Positions 48,503 to 52,670 of a stretch of 52,670 nt of DNA are shown here, piece by piece (position 1 is the stretch's first letter; the number at the start of each line of letters is the position of its first letter). Position numbers and translations under genes: made by a program. The notes below the pieces were generated by a model, which made no database searches, had not been told where the DNA came from, and saw nothing but the letters and a program-made list of their open reading frames with translations. This DNA is from Bacteroidota bacterium (GTDB lineage Bacteria; Bacteroidota; Bacteroidia; Chitinophagales; Chitinophagaceae), in assembly GCA_005884665.1 (NCBI GenBank), contig VBAT01000010.1:394605-447274 (forward strand), read 5' to 3'.

Positions 48503-49573
48503 ATGATTAAAAGATTGACCGGTTTCATAGCTGCTTTTATTTCCCTGCATGCCGTAGCGCAGATAACCGTAAACGTTCAACTACCGCAGGCCGGCATGAT
48601 GCAAAAGGACCAATTGTGGAACCTAGTGCTGATGAACAATAGTAGTGATGTATTCGAAACTACTGTATCGATCACTTTACAGGATGCTGCAAGCGGGCAA
48701 CAGGTTTTATCAGGCGGCACCCGCAGTTTTATGCTTGGAAAAGGGATCAAAGTACTTGGTTACAGGGACGTGGAGCCTGTACAGTATAATTATATCGCAG
48801 CGGAGTTTACTACTAACTATATTCCTCTTGGATCGTACGTGGCTTGTTACCGGGTGATGAGGAATGGTCTTAAAGGGCCTGAACCATTGGCGGATGAATG
48901 TGTACGTTTAAATATCAGCCCGCTGAGTCCTCCTTTGTTGAATACACCGGCCGATAGATCTGTTTTGCAAACTATTTACCCGCAGTTCACCTGGTTGCCT
49001 CCCTCGCCAGCCGAAATGTTCAACAACCTGAACTATGATCTCGTTGTAGCAGAAGTATCCGAAGGACAATCTCCTGCTGAAGCGGTAATGAAAAATGAAC
49101 CGGTATATGTGAATGGCAATATCAAAAACCCGGTTGACATCTTTCCTTCCTCTTACTCTTCCCTGAAGCCCGGCAAGACCTATGCCTGGCAGGTGACTGC
49201 ACGTAATGGATTGAACTATGCGGCAAAGACGGAGGTGTGGACGTTTAGTATTAAGCAACCGGACACGGGTAACCCAATGATCTCTTCATCGTATATCATA
49301 TTAAGAGCGAGAGAAGAGTCTTCGGGGATAAGCTATATAAGTAACGAAGAGCTTCTTGTCAAATACTATTCATCTGACAATGATCATGAAACATCGGTAA
49401 GATTTTTATCTGCTGATGGCAAGCCGCTCAGGCAGGTCAATCAAAAGATCGTTTACGGAGATAATTTCCTGAAGTTCAAACTCGGAAAGGAATTTCAGAA
49501 AGGAATTGTATATATCATCGAAATATCTGACAAACAAAACAGGGTTTCCAGTTCAAAATTCAGTGTACAATAA
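48503..49573 (+). CDS. exported Ig/FN3-type protein
   Basis: A 356-residue exported protein (signal peptide 1-20, ending LHAVAQ). The N-terminal part (about 21-135) is a beta-domain beginning ITVNVQLPQ and ending in VACYRVMRNGLKGPEPLADECV. It is followed by an FN3-like domain (about 140-250) with LNTPADRSVLQTIYPQFTW, and then LKPGKTYAWQVTARNG. A last beta-domain (about 260-356) completes it. The layout recalls exported Bacteroidota proteins encoded beside large surface proteins, including those annotated with a TANFOR domain, but I cannot confirm that. It starts two bases after the stop of the coiled-coil barrel gene. A role as periplasmic or surface partner of the Rhs-type protein is inference. 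Confidence 0.6.
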   Translation: MIKRLTGFIAAFISLHAVAQITVNVQLPQAGMMQKDQLWNLVLMNNSSDVFETTVSITLQDAASGQQVLSGGTRSFMLGKGIKVLGYRDVEPVQYNYIAAEFTTNYIPLGSYVACYRVMRNGLKGPEPLADECVRLNISPLSPPLLNTPADRSVLQTIYPQFTWLPPSPAEMFNNLNYDLVVAEVSEGQSPAEAVMKNEPVYVNGNIKNPVDIFPSSYSSLKPGKTYAWQVTARNGLNYAAKTEVWTFSIKQPDTGNPMISSSYIILRAREESSGISYISNEELLVKYYSSDNDHETSVRFLSADGKPLRQVNQKIVYGDNFLKFKLGKEFQKGIVYIIEISDKQNRVSSSKFSVQ

Positions 49574-49597
49574 TTAACCACAGCCAACAGAGTTACT

Positions 49598-52500
49598 ATG
49601 ATCCAGTTGTTAGCGACAAGATACAATAAGCAGATTGCCTATATATCGGCTTTGATTTTTTACGTGAGTATGGTATTGCCGGCTTATGGAATGCGGGGAA
49701 TCACAAGCAATCCGGAATTCAGCTACAGAAGCTTTAAAAGCTTCAGAACCCCAAGCTATGATTTTAGCCCATATGGTGTGGCGGAAAGAAGCAATTACAC
49801 TGCGGAAAAAAAGACTTTCACTTACGCTGCAAACAAGGGAAATATTGACGCTGAAAGGAAGCCAACTGATTTCTCGCCGGAAAAATCATTTATTGACGGG
49901 CCAAGCCAGCCGGAAATGTCATCTTTCAAATCGGTTGGTTCCAATGATATGGTAAACCTGTTTACCGGTGATTTCAGTTATAATATTCCCTTGCTTGATG
50001 TGGGAGGCTACCCGGTAAATATTTTTTACGACGGAAATATAGGAATGGAACAGGAAGCCAGTTGGGTAGGGTTGGGGTGGAATATCAACCCGGGAAATGT
50101 AAATCGCAATACGCGCGGTATTCCGGATGATTTTAGCGGCGAAGAAAAACTGGTACAGATCCAGAACATGAAGAGAAACAAGACCTGGGGAATAAGCATC
50201 GGTGGAGACTTTGAACTGGTGGGCATCAAATTGCCTTTGGACGTTACACTCGGTTATTCTTTGAATAATTATCTCGGGCCCGCCATTGAATTGGGACTCA
50301 AGGGTTCGACCTCTTTTAGCATAGGAGGTAAAAGCGGATCGGAGAAAGGTCCTATCGGAGCAAGCCTCGGTTTAAGTGCAGATCTCAATTCACGAAGCGG
50401 GATGACGCTCACGCCAAATGTTTCATTAAGCGCAAACGCTCATGAAGAGAATACAAACATCAGCATGGGAGTTGGAGCATCAACAAGCTATAATTCACGA
50501 ACAGGTATAAAGTCATTACAGTTAAATACCCAGCTAAGCTTTTCTCCTGACAAAAAGAGCAAAGATGACTATCCACATTCTTTTGGCGGAACTCTTTATT
50601 CAACAAGTATCAGTTTTGTCAAACCAAGTTACATTCCTTCCCTCCGGCCTGTTATAACCAATTCTTCGGGTGCCGGCCGATTCCAGATAGGCGGTGCAAT
50701 GTTTGGCGCCTATGGTTCTCTCGAGGCGGACGGTTATGCGCAGGTCTCCGAAATCGAACCCGCTAACCAGACAACGGAAAAGCCTATGGTGGGTTACCTG
50801 TATGCTGAAAAGGCCAAGAAGAATCGTGATGCGGTGATGGATTTTACGCGGTTCAATGATAACGAGGTCACACCGACTACGACTATTATTTCTGTTCCTC
50901 AATATGCATATGACGTGTTTTCGATACAGGGCGAAGGAACGGGAGGAAGCATAAGGTTATATCGAAATGATAACGGTTACGTAAGAGATAATTATACTCC
51001 CTCAAAAGATAAAAGTTGGTCTGCTGGTGTTGATATCGGAATACCCGGGCATGTTGGAGCAAATTTCAATCTTGTAAAAACACCCAGCGCCATCAAAGAA
51101 TGGGGTGATGGGAATAAGCTGCGTAATGTAACCGGCTTTGGCGTCGCCCTCGATGACAGGGAGAATGTTTATTTCAGAAACCCGGGTGAAAATAGTGTGT
51201 TACAGCCGCATCAATATGACAGTATTGGCGGCCTGGATCTCGTCAGGTATAAATTAGGAGGTACAAAATCCGACCCTACTATCGAACCGAAACTTCAAAA
51301 AGTAACTCCTGCCGGTAATGTTACAGAAGAGGTCGATATTCAACGGTCAATCGGTGTACCCGGTAGGAAAAAGAGAACCCAGGTTACCAGTTTCCTGACA
51401 GCTGAAGAAGCCAATGAAATCGGACTGGACAAAAAGATAAAAAGTTATAACCCGGATCCTCAAAACTTTTTATATACTGATATTAATAACCCGAATGACG
51501 GCCTTAAGTTAAAAGTGCTGGAAGAGATTGACAGATTCTCCGTCAATGGTGACAGGAAGAAAAATCATATTTCCCAAATCAACGTAACAGAAGCGGACGG
51601 GAAACGCTATATATATGGCTTACCTGTTTACAATCTTGTACAAAAAGATTTTTCGTTTACCGTTGGTAATGATTGCAGCGACTGCGATCTTGTTCCCTTT
51701 ACGGCGGATGAGCCTACCCTTGGTTCACCTCATCTTGGGAGCGGGGTTGGCGGCAAAGATGGATTTGTACAAACGACAATTACACCGCCCTATGCACATT
51801 CTTTTTTGCTGACCGGCTTATTGTCTCCTGATTACGTGGATGTAAACGGCGATGGGATAACAGAAGACGACCTGGGAACAGCTGTGAAATTCAATTACAC
51901 AAAAGTGGGTATTCACAAATGGAGAACACCATTGAAGAAGTCACAAACCGGCGAGCTACAGGCAAACAGCAACCCGGGAAATCTATCAGAAAAAAGGGAC
52001 GATAAAGGAATCGTATCGTATGGAGAAAGGGAATCATGGTTCCTGCATTCAATAGAATCAAAGACCATGATCGCGTTTTTTGTTTTGGATGATGTGGCCA
52101 GGCTGGACGGAAAAGGTGTTGATGCGGAATTCGGCGACGTTAGCAGTTCAGATAATACAACCAGGCGATTAAAACAGATAGATCTCTATAATAAAGCCGA
52201 CCTGAAAAAGAACGGACTAAGTGGACCCAACCCGGCAAGACCAGTAAAAACCGTTCACTTCCAATATGACTATGCGCTATGTAACGGAACTCCGGACAAC
52301 CAGTCGGGCGGCAAGCTGACGCTTGAAAAAATATGGTTTACTTATAACGGTCAGAACAGGACCAATAAAAACCAGTATGTATTTTCCTACGGCACCGGCA
52401 CCAGTAATCCTTCCTATGCATTTAATGCTTCTGATCGATGGGGAAATTACAAACCGGTTTCTGATAACCCCCAAATCATGAAAAACAGGGACTATTCTTA

Positions 52501-52670
52501 TTCAGTTCAGGATAAGACAAAAGCAGATCAAAATGCGAATGCCTGGAATCTTAAAAAAATATTACTGCCATCCGGTGGTCAATTGGAGGTAACCTATGAA
52601 AGCGATGACTATGCATATGTACAGGATAAAAAAGCTGCTGTGATGTCTGAAATAATAGGTTTTGGAAGCA
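49598..52670 (+). CDS. Rhs-type large surface protein, 5' part (runs off the window)
   Basis: The frame is open from the ATG at 49598 to the window edge (1,024 codons), so the gene is incomplete here. A signal or anchor sequence (about 8-31, IAYISALIFYVSMVLPAYG) is followed by the Bacteroidota Rhs-family opening MVNLFTGDFSYNIPLLDVGG and ASWVGLGWNINPGNVNR. The next about 250 residues are Gly/Ser-rich strands. DVNGDGITEDD near residue 750 is a calcium-binding loop of the EF-hand/dockerin kind, and LPSGGQLEVTYESDDYAYVQDK near the end is another familiar Rhs-family stretch. No YD repeats or toxin tip are in view; they would lie beyond the window. It follows the FN3-type gene by 24 bases and seems to be the last or main product of the operon. 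Confidence 0.8.
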   Translation, partial: MIQLLATRYNKQIAYISALIFYVSMVLPAYGMRGITSNPEFSYRSFKSFRTPSYDFSPYGVAERSNYTAEKKTFTYAANKGNIDAERKPTDFSPEKSFIDGPSQPEMSSFKSVGSNDMVNLFTGDFSYNIPLLDVGGYPVNIFYDGNIGMEQEASWVGLGWNINPGNVNRNTRGIPDDFSGEEKLVQIQNMKRNKTWGISIGGDFELVGIKLPLDVTLGYSLNNYLGPAIELGLKGSTSFSIGGKSGSEKGPIGASLGLSADLNSRSGMTLTPNVSLSANAHEENTNISMGVGASTSYNSRTGIKSLQLNTQLSFSPDKKSKDDYPHSFGGTLYSTSISFVKPSYIPSLRPVITNSSGAGRFQIGGAMFGAYGSLEADGYAQVSEIEPANQTTEKPMVGYLYAEKAKKNRDAVMDFTRFNDNEVTPTTTIISVPQYAYDVFSIQGEGTGGSIRLYRNDNGYVRDNYTPSKDKSWSAGVDIGIPGHVGANFNLVKTPSAIKEWGDGNKLRNVTGFGVALDDRENVYFRNPGENSVLQPHQYDSIGGLDLVRYKLGGTKSDPTIEPKLQKVTPAGNVTEEVDIQRSIGVPGRKKRTQVTSFLTAEEANEIGLDKKIKSYNPDPQNFLYTDINNPNDGLKLKVLEEIDRFSVNGDRKKNHISQINVTEADGKRYIYGLPVYNLVQKDFSFTVGNDCSDCDLVPFTADEPTLGSPHLGSGVGGKDGFVQTTITPPYAHSFLLTGLLSPDYVDVNGDGITEDDLGTAVKFNYTKVGIHKWRTPLKKSQTGELQANSNPGNLSEKRDDKGIVSYGERESWFLHSIESKTMIAFFVLDDVARLDGKGVDAEFGDVSSSDNTTRRLKQIDLYNKADLKKNGLSGPNPARPVKTVHFQYDYALCNGTPDNQSGGKLTLEKIWFTYNGQNRTNKNQYVFSYGTGTSNPSYAFNASDRWGNYKPVSDNPQIMKNRDYSYSVQDKTKADQNANAWNLKKILLPSGGQLEVTYESDDYAYVQDKKAAVMSEIIGFGS

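Overview
The window reads as chromosomal DNA of a Bacteroidota bacterium, most likely of the order Chitinophagales. The evidence is two SusC/SusD outer-membrane uptake pairs, many exported glycoside hydrolases of Bacteroidota type, SpII lipoproteins, an ECF sigma factor, a stand-alone LytTR regulator, an Rhs-type surface protein with the Bacteroidota-style N-terminus, and start codons without Shine-Dalgarno sequences. The species cannot be named from the sequence alone. I see no rRNA, tRNA, CRISPR array, transposase or integrase.

Region 1 (103-18436, all minus strand) is a polysaccharide utilisation locus. Reading with transcription, a SusC/SusD pair (18436-13607) is followed by two hairpins. 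Then come a sugar-acid dehydratase of the IlvD/Edd family, a GH31 gene broken by an exact 20-bp tandem duplication, a DUF1080 protein, GH43, GH95, GH43, GH43-CBM6 and GH51. Three of these genes overlap by one base (TAATG), so their translation is probably coupled.

Region 2 (18890-22327, plus strand) is a three-gene operon: a BASS-family symporter, an exported RraA-like aldolase and an exported enolase-superfamily sugar-acid dehydratase. A strong hairpin separates it from region 3. Region 3 (22540-33764, minus strand) encodes a CE6 esterase, a gluconolactonase-like SMP-30 protein, a second GH51, an exported bicupin, a PQQ dehydrogenase with a built-in cytochrome c, a double CE1 esterase and a CBM48-CE1 esterase. 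A stump of another esterase follows at 33790-33897. Regions 2 and 3 together hold every step of an oxidative, non-phosphorylative sugar route (dehydrogenase, lactonase, dehydratase, aldolase, acid symporter), and every enzyme of it carries an export signal. I infer a periplasmic sugar-oxidation pathway attached to the polysaccharide locus. This is the most interesting idea in the window.

Region 4 (34282-42688) holds an ECF sigma factor with no visible anti-sigma gene, a ThuA-like protein whose N-terminal region contains two short palindromic elements, a second SusD/SusC pair and a divergent LacI-type regulator.

Region 5 (43383-52670, plus strand) looks unrelated to carbohydrate use. A LytTR regulator is followed by a perfect pair of 11-bp direct repeats, 21 bp apart. 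Then come an exported fibre-like protein with 17-residue repeats, a coiled-coil plus beta-barrel outer-membrane protein, an Ig/FN3-type exported protein and the first 1,024 codons of an Rhs-type protein that runs off the window. I read it as a surface-display module under LytTR control.

Taken together, the enzymes (two GH51, three GH43, GH31, GH95, CE6, three CE1 domains) suit side-chain and ester removal from a heavily decorated arabinoxylan or a xyloglucan. No endo-xylanase or other backbone enzyme is in view. Functions are assigned from recognised motifs and have not been checked by database search.
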